Positions 27,410 through 36,851 of a stretch of 64,000 nucleotides of DNA are shown here, piece after piece. The stretch comes from Flavobacteriaceae bacterium. GTDB taxonomy: Bacteria; Bacteroidota; Bacteroidia; Flavobacteriales; Flavobacteriaceae. The notes below the pieces were generated by a model, which searched no databases, was not told where the DNA came from, and saw only the letters and a program-made list of their open reading frames with translations. Each line of letters begins with the position of its first letter. Positions within the stretch are counted from its first letter, which is position 1. Made by a program: the position numbers and the translations under genes. The stretch covers positions 1-64,000 of the forward strand of contig JABABD010000018.1 in assembly GCA_014238425.1 (NCBI GenBank), written 5' to 3'.

Positions 27410-27413
27410 AGTG

Positions 27414-27444
27414 CAAAAGTATAATTTTAATTCAATATATCAAA
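27414..27444 (-). promoter_or_regulatory. rpsA promoter
   Basis: On the minus strand, TTTG (27441-27444) and TACTTTTG (27414-27421) are separated by exactly 19 bases, a full match to the Bacteroidota consensus TTTG-N17-23-TAnnTTTG. The predicted transcript start, near 27407, begins the structured leader. Confidence 0.65.
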
Positions 27445-27538
27445 GATATAACCCTTTTGATATAGACCATTCTACACTTAAAGCTCTTTGATTTTAAAAT
27501 GACATGTAACCATTCTAGTTTTTAAAGATCTTTCGTAA

Positions 27539-27813
27539 AAGACCAAACATGAAAAGAGTACTGTTAATAACCATATTCACTACGCCCGTCAAGATACCAT
27601 CACATTAAAATCATATTTTAATAAATGGAGCCATTTTGAAGGTTTTCAAAGAAACGAAGCTATGGCCAATAATTTATTACGCATCATTAAGCAATACCCT
27701 CACAAAAGAATCATCACCTTAACAGGGTTAAACATAGAACATCAATACTAAAAGTTCTTAAAGAGCAACAAACCAGTTTAAGTATAGACATCAAAGAACA
27801 CTATGATTTTTAA
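27539..27813 (+). pseudogene. Frameshifted remnant of a protein-coding gene
   Basis: A stretch of 70 codons without start (27539-27748, stop at 27749) reads as protein-like sequence, including RNEAMANNLLRIIKQYPHKR and IITLTG. After a frame change, about 20 further codons (LKVLKEQQTSLSIDIKEHYDF, then stop at 27811) continue naturally. The combined pattern (R-N-x-x-M-A-x-N, K-R-I-I-x-L-T-G, then a basic/acidic tail) resembles the C-terminal end of TraB/ChaN-like or similar proteins. No intact start or N-terminal part was found, so this is a decayed gene. Family assignment is tentative. The rest of 27446-27947 shows nothing else recognisable. Confidence 0.5.
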
Positions 27814-27947
27814 ATTATTTTATGCATTTTGTCGATGAAATATGCATTTCATAATTGTTGATTCTATTATAATTTAGAAATGTAAAATTCTTGGCATCTA
27901 AATTGTTATCTTTAAAATAATTATTAACACTTAAATACTATTAAAAA

Positions 27948-28325
27948 ATGGTTAGAGCAAAATATCAAGATGTTCTTGATCTCGGGGAAAAATTAAGCAT
28001 TGAAAACGGCGACGTTAAAGAAGAAAACGGAGTACTTCACGTTTCTGGGACTGCTAAAACGCAATACGAAAAAAACCTTATTTGGGATTCAATTAAAGCT
28101 GCTGGTGGTGAAAGTCCAAGTGATATCGTTGCAGATATTGCAGTTGCAGATACTTCTGTATATCATAGACATACAGTTGAAAGCGGCGAGACTTTAGGAA
28201 AAATTGCAAAGCAATATTTTAAGGACCCAATGAAATATAAGCAAATTTTTGAGGCTAATACAGACATCTTGAAGAATCCAGATTTGATTCATCCAGGACA
28301 GGAATTAATTATTCCTAATCTGTAA
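27948..28325 (+). CDS. Cytoplasmic BON-LysM protein, Kbp/YgaU-like
   Basis: 125 residues without signal peptide. The N-terminal half (about 1-68) has the beta-alpha pattern of a BON domain; the C-terminal half is a LysM domain (HRHTVESGETLGKIAKQYF, then IFEANTDILKNPDLIHPGQELIIP). This order and the IFEAN..LK.PD.I.PGQ.L.IP signature match E. coli YgaU/Kbp, a cytosolic potassium-binding stress protein. A potassium role here is by homology only. It stands alone, with a shared bidirectional terminator after it. Confidence 0.85.
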   Translation: MVRAKYQDVLDLGEKLSIENGDVKEENGVLHVSGTAKTQYEKNLIWDSIKAAGGESPSDIVADIAVADTSVYHRHTVESGETLGKIAKQYFKDPMKYKQIFEANTDILKNPDLIHPGQELIIPNL

Positions 28326-28340
28326 TAAAAATTCATTAAT

Positions 28341-28368
28341 AAAAAAGCGACCAATTGGTCGCTTTTTT
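28341..28368. terminator. Bidirectional terminator between the LysM gene and cmk
   Basis: A 12-bp perfect stem AAAAAAGCGACC/GGTCGCTTTTTT with loop AATT, with A and T tracts on both sides, placed between two convergent genes (stops at 28325 and 28367). It overlaps the last two bases of the cmk stop codon. Confidence 0.85.
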
Positions 28369-29062
28369 ATTCGTTATCTTCTAATGTCATCCTGACCAAT
28401 TGCATTAACACTTCAAACACCTCTTCAAGATTAAGGTGTGAGCTATCTATTTCTATAGCATCTTCAGCTTTAATAAGTGGCGAATCTTCTCTATGAGAAT
28501 CAATAAAATCTCGCTCTTTTACGTTTTCTAGCACTTGCTCATATGTAATCTTGTCGCCTCTACCTACAAGTTCCTTATACCGCCTTTGAGCTTTAGTCTC
28601 TGCAGAAGCCACCATGAAAATCTTTAATTCTGCTTCTGGAAAAACAACAGTACCAATATCACGACCATCCATAACTACACCTTTGTCTTCGCCCATTTCC
28701 TGCTGCTGTTTAACCAGTTGCTGGCGCACTTCTGAAATCGTAGATACCTGACTCACAAAAGAAGATACTTCTATAGTTCTAATTTCTTTTTCAACATTTT
28801 TTCCATTCAAATACATTTCAGCAAAACCAAAATCTTGATTGAATTTAAATACTAATTCAATAGTATGTAATTCTGACACTAAACTTGCAACATCAAATGC
28901 TTCTTGCGAAATAAAATCGTTTTGTATTGCAAATAATGTGATAGCTCTATACATGGCGCCAGAATCAACAAACACATATCCTAATTCTTTTGCAATTTGT
29001 TTAGCTACTGTACTTTTTCCCGTAGATGAAAATCCGTCAATGGCAATCGTAATGTTGTTCAC
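28367..29062 (-). CDS. cmk: Cytidylate kinase
   Basis: 231 residues starting with GTG at 29062. Phosphorylates CMP/dCMP. P-loop GFSSTGKSTVAKQIAKELGY, NMP-binding SGAMYRAITLFA, the conserved GVVMDGRDIGTVVFPEAELKIF and RRYKEL of the lid are all present. It overlaps the porQ stop by one base (TAGTG), so the two are probably translationally coupled. Typical length. Confidence 0.94.
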   Translation of the reverse strand: MNNITIAIDGFSSTGKSTVAKQIAKELGYVFVDSGAMYRAITLFAIQNDFISQEAFDVASLVSELHTIELVFKFNQDFGFAEMYLNGKNVEKEIRTIEVSSFVSQVSTISEVRQQLVKQQQEMGEDKGVVMDGRDIGTVVFPEAELKIFMVASAETKAQRRYKELVGRGDKITYEQVLENVKERDFIDSHREDSPLIKAEDAIEIDSSHLNLEEVFEVLMQLVRMTLEDNE

Positions 29063-30081
29063 TATTGTAAATCTATATTAAGTCCGAAAAAACTTGTGTT
29101 CGCAGCACTAGTATAACGTGCGTGTGTATAACTAAATCGCATCTTGTTTAACTTAACCCCTATTCCTACCGATAGTCCGGAGAAATTGCGTTGATCCACA
29201 ATTCGTAATTCTTCTGCTCTTCTAAAGTTATAACCAACTCTAATATTAAAGCCTCTTTCCGGAAACAATTCTGCTCCTAAGATAACATGTCTTATAGCAT
29301 TACCCAAAAAACCTACCTTCTCATTTGTTTGATTACCATTTAAATCAGATGTAGATCTCGCTGGATTTGGTCTGGCAATTTTCCAAGTCTGCAAATTCTC
29401 CATGGTAAAATGCCAACGAATAGGGACATTTTCTAACTTTTGAGACATTCCAAAATCAATCTCTAATGGTAATGATTCATTACTGCCTGCATATGTAGTT
29501 ATTTGTGTACCGACGTTTCTTATTGCTAAGGCCGCGTGAAAATCAAGATCGTCGTTGATATAAATAGCACCAAAATCTGCCGCTGCTCCTAAGGATGAGT
29601 ATTGTTCAAGCCTAGATGTTATCAGCTTTACATTAGCACCAATATAAAAATCTGTCCAAGGAATATTGAATGCATACCCTAAAGACAACGCGGCTTCGCT
29701 ACCAGAAAAACTACCTGTTTCGTTACCCTCTTCATCATAACCATCAAAATTGCCGTAGTTTATATATGTAATACCAGCATGAAATGTCTGCACATGCCTG
29801 TCATAGGTATAAGCATATGCGGCAGTGCCATACCCAATACCTCCAAGATAGCTTGTATAATTAAGTGCTAATTGGTTGTCCATCTCTGCATTAATGGTTG
29901 CAGGATTGTACAAACCTTGGGTAACATCGTAGTCGTAATTAGTTAAGACTTTACCTCCAAGAGCTGCTTGACGAGGCGACGATACCAAGTTGAGAAACTG
30001 GTAGGTAGACTCACCTCCTACTTGTGCAAAAGAAAGGGCGGTTAAGATCAGGCAAACAAACGTAGTAATGGTCTTCGGCAT
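29062..30081 (-). CDS. porQ: Type IX secretion system protein PorQ
   Basis: About 339 residues from the ATG at 30081 (MPKTITTFVCLILTALSFAQ, signal peptide). Outer-membrane PorV-like barrel of the FadL-type fold with the family start GGESTYQFLNLVSSPRQAALGG, then NYDYDVTQGLYNPATIN. In T9SS, PorQ works with PorZ/U/V at the cell surface. It is co-encoded with cmk, an arrangement I believe is common in flavobacteria. Its presence agrees with the T9SS sorting tails on several proteins in this window. Confidence 0.9.
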   Translation of the reverse strand: MPKTITTFVCLILTALSFAQVGGESTYQFLNLVSSPRQAALGGKVLTNYDYDVTQGLYNPATINAEMDNQLALNYTSYLGGIGYGTAAYAYTYDRHVQTFHAGITYINYGNFDGYDEEGNETGSFSGSEAALSLGYAFNIPWTDFYIGANVKLITSRLEQYSSLGAAADFGAIYINDDLDFHAALAIRNVGTQITTYAGSNESLPLEIDFGMSQKLENVPIRWHFTMENLQTWKIARPNPARSTSDLNGNQTNEKVGFLGNAIRHVILGAELFPERGFNIRVGYNFRRAEELRIVDQRNFSGLSVGIGVKLNKMRFSYTHARYTSAANTSFFGLNIDLQ

Positions 30082-30236
30082 GCGCTGCAAAGTAACTAAA
30101 TATTAGTTAAAACGACTATACCGATTTTTTATTTCTTAAGGGGCTAGGAAGTTTGGAACTTCGCATTTATGGCTCAACTTTACAATGCTGTTAAGAGGCA
30201 CACTACCCAAAGTGAGAAGATAGGTCGTAGAATTAC

Positions 30237-30431
30237 CTATAAACTCATATCATGTTGTAATTCTAGAACTGGTTTCCAGTGAAAATTAATAGGAAACCAC
30301 CGATTATTTATTTTAGTTGATGCATTATTCTCACTAGCTTTTAAATAGACCGTTCCGTTTTCTGAATATACTTGTAAAACATCTATCTTATTAGGAATAG
30401 CTTGTTCTTTGTTTAACTGTTTAGCATTCAT
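30237..30431 (-). CDS. Doubtful small open frame
   Basis: 64 codons from an ATG at 30431, no signal peptide and no recognised family. The composition (NNRWFPINFHWKP, aromatic near the end) is protein-like. It lies alone in a gap between porQ and the LysM gene, so it may be a small gene or a fragment of an older one. The reading-frame length alone is not significant. Confidence 0.25.
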   Translation of the reverse strand: MNAKQLNKEQAIPNKIDVLQVYSENGTVYLKASENNASTKINNRWFPINFHWKPVLELQHDMSL

Positions 30432-30744
30432 TATAAAAATGTATTTGTTAAGCTATATAACAGTTTAATGCTTGGTTACCCTAACACAATAGACTATAAA
30501 ATGAATTTCATTTTTGCTAAATGACAGAATTTGGTTCAGAATAATTGAAGGAGAAGCCTTTGCTGACATCACCTCAGAGAAGTGTCCTATAGTAAACTTA
30601 ATCTATAAACAATCTGTGGTAGTGGTAATAATAGTTGGTTCTTGTAGTTTCTATAATAGATAATCATGAGGATATCGAAAAGAATCGACAAAATCCCTCT
30701 GGTAAAATTAAGAACGTCGATACAGAGGCACTAAGAAAAAAGAA
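30432..30744. other. Intergenic region without recognised gene
   Basis: About 310 bases upstream of the doubtful small frame. Plus-strand frames are short, and one 60-codon frame runs into the LysM gene on the opposite strand. Nothing recognisable was seen. A stretch near 30531-30660 has protein-like codons (FRIIEGEAFADIT) without a start and could be decayed coding sequence. Confidence 0.4.
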
Positions 30745-31914
30745 TCAATTCACCTTCAACTCCTGTCCAATGCTTAAATCATTAGTATCAAGGTTGTTGA
30801 GTTCTTTAAGGTCTTTAATGGATATATGAAGCCTCTTAGCAATACTCCATAACGTATCTCCTTTCTTAACTACATAAATTGAAGGTTTATCAGATTCATG
30901 CTCTTCTGTTACCTCTTTCTTTTTATATTTCTTTATTAATGCTTTTGTACGTTCTTCTCGTGCAGTTTCAGCGTCTTTCTTTTTGGCAAGTTTCTCTTTT
31001 GCATCTTTTTCAACTGTTACATCAACAACTTCTTCTTGTGAAGATTTTTCGACCGAACCCGTGGAGGCAGCGGTTTCCTCAATCTTCTTTTGAGCATGCT
31101 CGACCTTGTTCTTAATGGCCCCAGGAACTTGAGATTGTTCTTCAACAGCCGCTTCAAGAAGTATGGTGTTATTTGGAGTTTCATTTTGTAAAAAGACTGC
31201 TGGATTATAGATTGAAATTTTAAGCTTTTGCCCTGGAGTAATAGTGTTAAGTGCCAAATTATTTAACTCTTTCAAGTCCTTTATACTCATTTTGAATTTT
31301 TTAGCGATGCTAAATAAACTCTCACCGCTTTTTACAATATGAACTGTTTTGTTTTCAAGGTTTTCGGTTTCAGCTTCAACTTTAATCTGAACTACATCCT
31401 TAGTTGTATCTCTCTCAACAACCAAGTTAATCGTCGAACCAGGCAGAGCATCTGGAGGCAAATCTGGTGGTGTCATTCCACCTGGTGTTTGTCCGGGTGC
31501 CAATCGAGCAATGATCGTGCCTTCCGGTTTATTAACAATTGGCTTACTTGATGGCACAACATGCTTTAAAACTATTTTCAACTCTTGACCAATGTTTAAA
31601 TTAGTCGACTTTAGTTTGTTTTGAGCCTTAAGTTCCACTATTGAAACACTATGTTTTTTAGCAATAGAAGATAAGGTTTCCCCTTTCTTTACTGAATGCG
31701 TTTTTCTATCTTCATAAATAACAGTTCCTGAATCAGACGTATACAAAGCTGATACATCGGTTTTAGCATGCTCTCTATACACAAACTCTCCGCTCTTAGA
31801 GGATAAAAAGGCCTCTTTATCTCCAATGAATGTAGGCATGAATTCATCATAAAGTTCTTGAGAAAATGAGGTGAGGGATATTAAAAAAACCAATGGAACA
31901 ATTAATCTTTTCAT
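30745..31914 (-). CDS. Secreted triple-LysM protein
   Basis: 389 residues with signal peptide. Three LysM domains: HSVKKGETLSSIAKKHSVS (about 73-115), HIVKSGESLFSIAKKF (about 192-235), and YVVKKGDTLWSIAKRLH at the C-terminus (about 345-389). Linkers are rich in Pro/Thr and in Lys/Glu (KKKDAETAREERTK), the latter likely helical. It should bind peptidoglycan in the periplasm; no catalytic domain is present. It begins one base after the lon stop, so lon and this gene form an operon. Confidence 0.88.
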   Translation of the reverse strand: MKRLIVPLVFLISLTSFSQELYDEFMPTFIGDKEAFLSSKSGEFVYREHAKTDVSALYTSDSGTVIYEDRKTHSVKKGETLSSIAKKHSVSIVELKAQNKLKSTNLNIGQELKIVLKHVVPSSKPIVNKPEGTIIARLAPGQTPGGMTPPDLPPDALPGSTINLVVERDTTKDVVQIKVEAETENLENKTVHIVKSGESLFSIAKKFKMSIKDLKELNNLALNTITPGQKLKISIYNPAVFLQNETPNNTILLEAAVEEQSQVPGAIKNKVEHAQKKIEETAASTGSVEKSSQEEVVDVTVEKDAKEKLAKKKDAETAREERTKALIKKYKKKEVTEEHESDKPSIYVVKKGDTLWSIAKRLHISIKDLKELNNLDTNDLSIGQELKVN

Positions 31915-31915
31915 C

Positions 31916-34366
31916 TTATAACTTTTTAGGTTTTTTTACTTTTTGATTTGTAAGCGCTATCTTAATGACATCACTCATATCAGACACATAATGAAAAACC
32001 AACCCTTTTAGGTATTCCTCCTTTATTTCTTCAATATCACGTCTGTTCTCCTCGCAAAGTAATATTTCTTTTATTCTTGCTCGTTTTGCAGCTAATATTT
32101 TCTCTTTAATGCCGCCAACAGGCAATACTTTACCACGTAAGGTAATCTCACCTGTCATTGCCAGACTTTTCTTAACCTTTCGTTGGGTCAACAAAGATAC
32201 TAAAGATGTTAACATAGTTACACCTGCACTTGGTCCATCTTTAGGCGTAGCACCTTCAGGAACATGAATATGTACATTGTAATTCTCGAACACTTCTGTA
32301 TTTATATCAAATTCATCCGCGTTAGACTTGATATATTCCATGGCTATCGTTGCTGATTCTTTCATGACCTTACCTAAGTTTCCAGTAATAGTCATATTGC
32401 CTTTTCCTTTAGAAAGGATAGATTCAATAAATAAGATATCTCCGCCTACACGTGTCCATGCCAAGCCAGTAACTACACCAGCCACATTATTATTTTCGTA
32501 TTTATCGCGCTCTAATTTTGGTCCTCCAAGTATTTCAACAATGTCCTTATTTGAAACCTTAATGTCGTAGGTCTCTTCCATAGCGATGTTTTTGGCTGCA
32601 TAACGTACCATTTTGGCAATTTGCTTCTCCAAACCACGTACGCCTGATTCTCGTGTATATCCTTCAACTATTTTTTCAAGTTGCGGTTTTGCTAGTTTAA
32701 GGTCTTTGTCGGTCAAGCCATGTTCCTTTAATTGCTTAGGCAGTAAATGTCTCTTCGCAATCTCAACCTTTTCTTCGATTGTGTAGCCCGTCACATTAAT
32801 AATTTCCATACGATCACGAAGTGCTGGCTGAATGGTGTTCAAACTATTACTCGTCGCTATGAACATGACTTTAGATAAATCAAATCCCATCTCCAGGAAG
32901 TTGTCATAAAACTCGCTATTCTGCTCTGGATCCAAGACTTCAAGCATTGCTGAAGATGGATCTCCTTGATGCGAATTCGATAACTTATCAATCTCATCCA
33001 GCACAAACACTGGATTTGCTGTTCCAGCTTTCTTTAAACTCTGAAGAATACGTCCAGGCATAGCGCCAATATATGTTTTTCTATGGCCTCTAATTTCTGC
33101 TTCATCGCGCAAACCTCCTAGAGACATACGTACATATTCTCTACCTAATGCCTCTGCTATCGACTTACCTAAAGACGTTTTACCAACACCTGGAGGTCCA
33201 TAGAGGCATAATATTGGCGACTTCATATCGTTACGAAGTTTCAACACGGCTAAATGTTCAATGATACGACGTTTCACATCATCTAAGCCATAATGATCTC
33301 TATCTAAGATTTTCATAGCCCGTTTGAGGTCGAATTTATCTTTGCTAAATTCATTCCATGGTAAGTCTAAAAACAAGTCCAAATAGTTACGTTGAATCGA
33401 GTATTCAGCCACCTGAGGATTCATACGTTGCATTTTGGCAAGCTCCTTATAGAAATGCTCTTCCACTTTCTTGTCCCATAACTTGCCTTTAGCGCGTTCT
33501 CGCATCTCCTCCACTTCCTCTTCGTAACTTACGCCACCAAGTTCTTCTTGAATGGTTTTCATTTGCTGATGCAGAAAATATTCGCGCTGTTGCTGGTTCA
33601 TATCACTTTGAACCTTAGACTGAATATCATTTTTAAGTTCTAACTTTTGAAATTCCACATTCATGAACTTCAAAGTTGCCAAAGCGCGTTCCCTTAGGTC
33701 ATTTGTTTCAAGAAGTTTTTGTTTTTCTTCTACCGAAAGGTTCATATTTGAAGACACAAAATTCACTAAGAACGAATTACTCTCAATATTTTTAATAGCA
33801 AATGAGGCTTCACTAGGAATATTTGGACTGTCTCTTATGATCTGCAACGCCAAATCTTTAATAGATTCTATAATCGCCGTAAATTCTTCATTATCCGGGC
33901 CAGGTTGGGCTTGAGACACTTCTCTTACTGTAGCGTTTATATAGGGTTCCTCTGTTATAACTTCAGCAACGTTAAAACGCTTCTTACCTTGTATAATAAC
34001 TGTAGTATTGCCATCAGGCATTTTCAACACTTTCAAAATACGAGCAACAGTTCCTGTTTCATGAATGTCCTTAGCCGATGGATCTTCTACATCTTCATCT
34101 TTTTGAGATACCACTCCAATAACCTTAGTTCCGTTATTAGCATCGTTTATGAGCTTTATAGATTTGTCTCGTCCAGCTGTTATAGGAATTACAACTCCAG
34201 GAAACAATACTGTATTACGCAAAGGTAATATTGGTAAGGTTTCTGGGAGTAATTCATTATTTATCTCTTCTTCATCTTCAGGTGTCATTAAAGGAATCAA
34301 CTCAGAATTTTCATCAAATTCCTGAAATGACAAACTGTCAAGGCTGAGCATTTTTGATTTTTTCAT
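31916..34366 (-). CDS. lon: ATP-dependent protease Lon
   Basis: 816 residues, normal length for LonA. N-terminal LON substrate domain (about 43-240), AAA+ domain with Walker A GPPGVGKT (390-397) and FVLDEIDK Walker B, then the Ser-Lys protease domain with catalytic Ser713 (PKDGPSAGV) and Lys756 ([13 protein letters not shown]). The C-terminus is Lys-rich. Degrades misfolded and regulatory proteins in the cytoplasm. Followed by the LysM gene one base later. Upstream is a TAATTTTG promoter-like box. Confidence 0.97.
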   Translation of the reverse strand: MKKSKMLSLDSLSFQEFDENSELIPLMTPEDEEEINNELLPETLPILPLRNTVLFPGVVIPITAGRDKSIKLINDANNGTKVIGVVSQKDEDVEDPSAKDIHETGTVARILKVLKMPDGNTTVIIQGKKRFNVAEVITEEPYINATVREVSQAQPGPDNEEFTAIIESIKDLALQIIRDSPNIPSEASFAIKNIESNSFLVNFVSSNMNLSVEEKQKLLETNDLRERALATLKFMNVEFQKLELKNDIQSKVQSDMNQQQREYFLHQQMKTIQEELGGVSYEEEVEEMRERAKGKLWDKKVEEHFYKELAKMQRMNPQVAEYSIQRNYLDLFLDLPWNEFSKDKFDLKRAMKILDRDHYGLDDVKRRIIEHLAVLKLRNDMKSPILCLYGPPGVGKTSLGKSIAEALGREYVRMSLGGLRDEAEIRGHRKTYIGAMPGRILQSLKKAGTANPVFVLDEIDKLSNSHQGDPSSAMLEVLDPEQNSEFYDNFLEMGFDLSKVMFIATSNSLNTIQPALRDRMEIINVTGYTIEEKVEIAKRHLLPKQLKEHGLTDKDLKLAKPQLEKIVEGYTRESGVRGLEKQIAKMVRYAAKNIAMEETYDIKVSNKDIVEILGGPKLERDKYENNNVAGVVTGLAWTRVGGDILFIESILSKGKGNMTITGNLGKVMKESATIAMEYIKSNADEFDINTEVFENYNVHIHVPEGATPKDGPSAGVTMLTSLVSLLTQRKVKKSLAMTGEITLRGKVLPVGGIKEKILAAKRARIKEILLCEENRRDIEEIKEEYLKGLVFHYVSDMSDVIKIALTNQKVKKPKKL

Positions 34367-34422
34367 AGGTTTTATAGGTCATTCTGTCATAAGCTAAAAT
34401 AGCGGCAGAATTTTTATATGGT

Positions 34423-34430
34423 CAAAATTA
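34423..34430 (-). promoter_or_regulatory. Putative -7 promoter box of lon
   Basis: The minus strand reads TAATTTTG, matching TAnnTTTG, 57 bases before the lon start codon. A weak TTT-containing element lies 16 bases upstream. No HSF/CIRCE-like repeat was noticed. Confidence 0.4.
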
Positions 34431-34609
34431 GTATTTATTATTCGTTAAACCCACACTATCAATTACTTAAGTGTTTGGTCGAATATATTTTCATTTAATA
34501 AAAGTCAATTGTCATGCCATTATAATCGTATAATCCTTAAATTAATTGAAAATAATTTCTGTTAAACTGTAACAAAGTTGATAAGTATTCCTCTTTCATA
34601 TAAAGCAAT

Positions 34610-35176
34610 TTGTTTTTGACACTAACCAATCAAAATATCGAACAGCTGCTCGAGCAATGTACATTAGGCAACCAGCGTGCACAAATGGAAGTCTATAACA
34701 GATATTACAAAGCGATGTACAATACAGCATATCGCATTGTAAAAGACAGCGCTGAGGCAGAAGATGTTATGCAAGATTCCTTTTTGGCGGCGTTTACCAA
34801 ATTAGGCAATCTTAAAGAAAAAGTGACTTTCGGGTCATGGTTAAAACGAATTGTTGTAAACAACAGTATTTACCATTACAATCAAAATAGTAAATACAAC
34901 GACGTTCCTTTAGATGATGTCATATATAAAGTAGAAGACAACTCAGGTGTTCCAGAAAATTATGAGTTCACCACTCTTAAAGCGAGACAAGTCATGGATA
35001 CCATGAAAGAGCTTAAAGATAGTTATAGAGTGAGTTTGACTTTACATTTAGTTGAAGGGTACGATTACGAAGAAATAAGTGACATCATGAATATATCTTA
35101 TGCTAACTGTCGCACAACCATATCGCGAGCTAAAGAAAGTTTAAGACAGAAATTACAGCCAAAAGCTGAATACTAG
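34610..35176 (+). CDS. ECF-type RNA polymerase sigma factor
   Basis: 188 residues. Both possible starts are TTG (34610 or 34616, the latter giving MTLTNQNIEQLLEQ). Region 2: AMYNTAYRIVKDSAEAEDVMQDSFLAAF; region 4: YDYEEISDIMNISYANCRTTISRAKESLRQKL (split for reading). Unlike the FecI-type factor at 9.1 kb, the next gene encodes a single-TM protein rather than FecR. This group heads operons with DUF4097/GIN envelope proteins in flavobacteria, as here. A cell-envelope signal is likely but is inferred. Confidence 0.9.
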   Translation: MFLTLTNQNIEQLLEQCTLGNQRAQMEVYNRYYKAMYNTAYRIVKDSAEAEDVMQDSFLAAFTKLGNLKEKVTFGSWLKRIVVNNSIYHYNQNSKYNDVPLDDVIYKVEDNSGVPENYEFTTLKARQVMDTMKELKDSYRVSLTLHLVEGYDYEEISDIMNISYANCRTTISRAKESLRQKLQPKAEY

Positions 35177-35180
35177 AATT

Positions 35181-35750
35181 ATGAAACAAGATAACTTAAA
35201 ATCGCTTTTTGAAGACCTGTCAAGTGACTTTGATTTAGAGAATCCAGATTTGGGTCACGAGCAGCGCTTTTTAGCAAAGCTCCAAAGTCAAGGTCAGATA
35301 TTAGCTGATACCACGAATTCTACATCTAAACACCAGTGGTGGAAACCATTTATGGGAATTGCTGCCTCTATTGCTCTTATAGTAAGTGTGTTTATTGTAA
35401 CTCAGCAAGAACCAGAAATAAAGGATTTGGCAAACGTCTCTCCAGAAATGTCTGAAACGCAGGATTTCTTTACAGTAGCCATTGCCGAAGAATTAAAAAA
35501 GATTGAAAGTGAACGCGCACCTGAAACTGAAGCTCTTGTAAAAGACGCTCTAGAACAGATGAGCATTCTCGAAAAAGAATACGAAACCCTCAAAGTAGAC
35601 CTAACAGAAAGTGGTGATGACAAGCGTGTTATATACGCAATGATTACCAACTTCCAGAACAGGATCGAGGTATTACAAACCGTACTAGAAAATATTGAAA
35701 TCGTTAAACAACTAAAACAAGATTCAAATGAAAACTCAATTACTATATAA
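35181..35750 (+). CDS. Membrane protein, probable anti-sigma partner of the upstream ECF factor
   Basis: 189 residues: a cytoplasmic N-terminus (about 1-50, KSLFEDLSSDFDLENPDLGHEQRFLAKL), one TM helix (about 53-72, preceded by WWKPF) and a helical coiled-coil-like periplasmic tail (about 95-185). There is no zinc-binding HxxxCxxC motif, so it is not a classical ZAS anti-sigma factor. Its position 4 bases after the sigma gene and its topology support an anti-sigma role, which remains inference. It overlaps the next gene by 23 bases. Confidence 0.7.
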   Translation: MKQDNLKSLFEDLSSDFDLENPDLGHEQRFLAKLQSQGQILADTTNSTSKHQWWKPFMGIAASIALIVSVFIVTQQEPEIKDLANVSPEMSETQDFFTVAIAEELKKIESERAPETEALVKDALEQMSILEKEYETLKVDLTESGDDKRVIYAMITNFQNRIEVLQTVLENIEIVKQLKQDSNENSITI

Positions 35751-36825
35751 AGCAATCTTCGTATTGCTCTTAATACCAAGTTTAATGCTTGGAAATAGCG
35801 TCCATGAAAAATGGGGTGGTAAACATACCAAGGAGAAAAAAATAAGCAAGACCTATGATGTGAATAGCAATGCCACATTAAAAATAAACAACAGTTATGG
35901 CAACCTAGATATCGTTACTTGGTCTGAGAACAGAATAGAGATTCTAGTTACCATTACTACAAATGGCAATAATGAAGAGAAAGTACAAAAGAAGTTAGAC
36001 GATATCGATGTTGATTTTTCGGCATCTAGAGATTTTGTCTCGGCAGAAACACGCTTCAGTAGAAACAAATCTAGTTCTTGGTGGAATTGGGGCAAGAATA
36101 ACAATGTTAACATGAAAGTTAATTATGTTGTGAAAATGCCTGTTACAAACCATGTGAATTTAAGTAATGACTATGGGTCTATAAATCTCGGAAAATTAGA
36201 AGGTCGCGCTCAAATAAGCTGTGATTACGGTAAAATTACAACTGAAGAACTTATGGGTGATAATAATGTGCTGACGTTTGATTATACTAATGGATGCTAT
36301 TTCTCCTATATAAAAAGCGGTAAAGTCAATGCTGACTACAGCAGCTATACTATTGCAAAATCAAAACAATTAGATATCAACGCTGACTATTCAAAATCTA
36401 CAGTTGAAATTGCAGAAGATGTCACTTATAATTGCGATTATGGATCTATAACAGTAAACAATGTCAATAATTTTAATGGCAATGGTGACTATGTAACTCT
36501 TAAGCTTGGAGATGTATATAAGAACGTTGACATCAAATCTGACTATGGATCTATAAGAATAGATAGATTAAATAAAAATGTTGAAAGCGTCATCATAAAC
36601 TCAGACTACACAGGTATAAAAGTAGGATACGATCCAGGTTTCAACTTTAATTTTGAATTCGATCTAGAATATGCGGGTTTAAGTGGTGACGATGACTTTG
36701 AATTCTCTAAGAAAAGAGTCAAGTCTTCGGAGAAATATTATTTAGGACATTATGGAAGCTCTAATGCTTCTGCCAAAGTATATATCAACTCTGAATACGG
36801 AGGCGTAAAATTCTATAAAAATTAA
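35728..36825 (+). CDS. Secreted beta-solenoid protein, DUF4097-like adhesin
   Basis: 365 residues with a signal peptide (to about residue 22). The mature protein is built of about 20-residue units with a D-Y-G/S/T motif (NDYGSINL, CDYGKITT, NADYSSYT, NADYSKST, CDYGSITV, SDYGSIRI, SDYTGIKV), which indicates a right-handed beta-solenoid with tyrosine ladders. It matches DUF4097-type putative adhesins. Location: periplasm or outer membrane. It overlaps the anti-sigma-like gene and is followed 26 bases later by the GIN-domain gene, so the three probably respond to the same signal. Confidence 0.8.
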   Translation: MKTQLLYKAIFVLLLIPSLMLGNSVHEKWGGKHTKEKKISKTYDVNSNATLKINNSYGNLDIVTWSENRIEILVTITTNGNNEEKVQKKLDDIDVDFSASRDFVSAETRFSRNKSSSWWNWGKNNNVNMKVNYVVKMPVTNHVNLSNDYGSINLGKLEGRAQISCDYGKITTEELMGDNNVLTFDYTNGCYFSYIKSGKVNADYSSYTIAKSKQLDINADYSKSTVEIAEDVTYNCDYGSITVNNVNNFNGNGDYVTLKLGDVYKNVDIKSDYGSIRIDRLNKNVESVIINSDYTGIKVGYDPGFNFNFEFDLEYAGLSGDDDFEFSKKRVKSSEKYYLGHYGSSNASAKVYINSEYGGVKFYKN

Positions 36826-36851
36826 AATCAATCAAACTAAAATCATAAATC

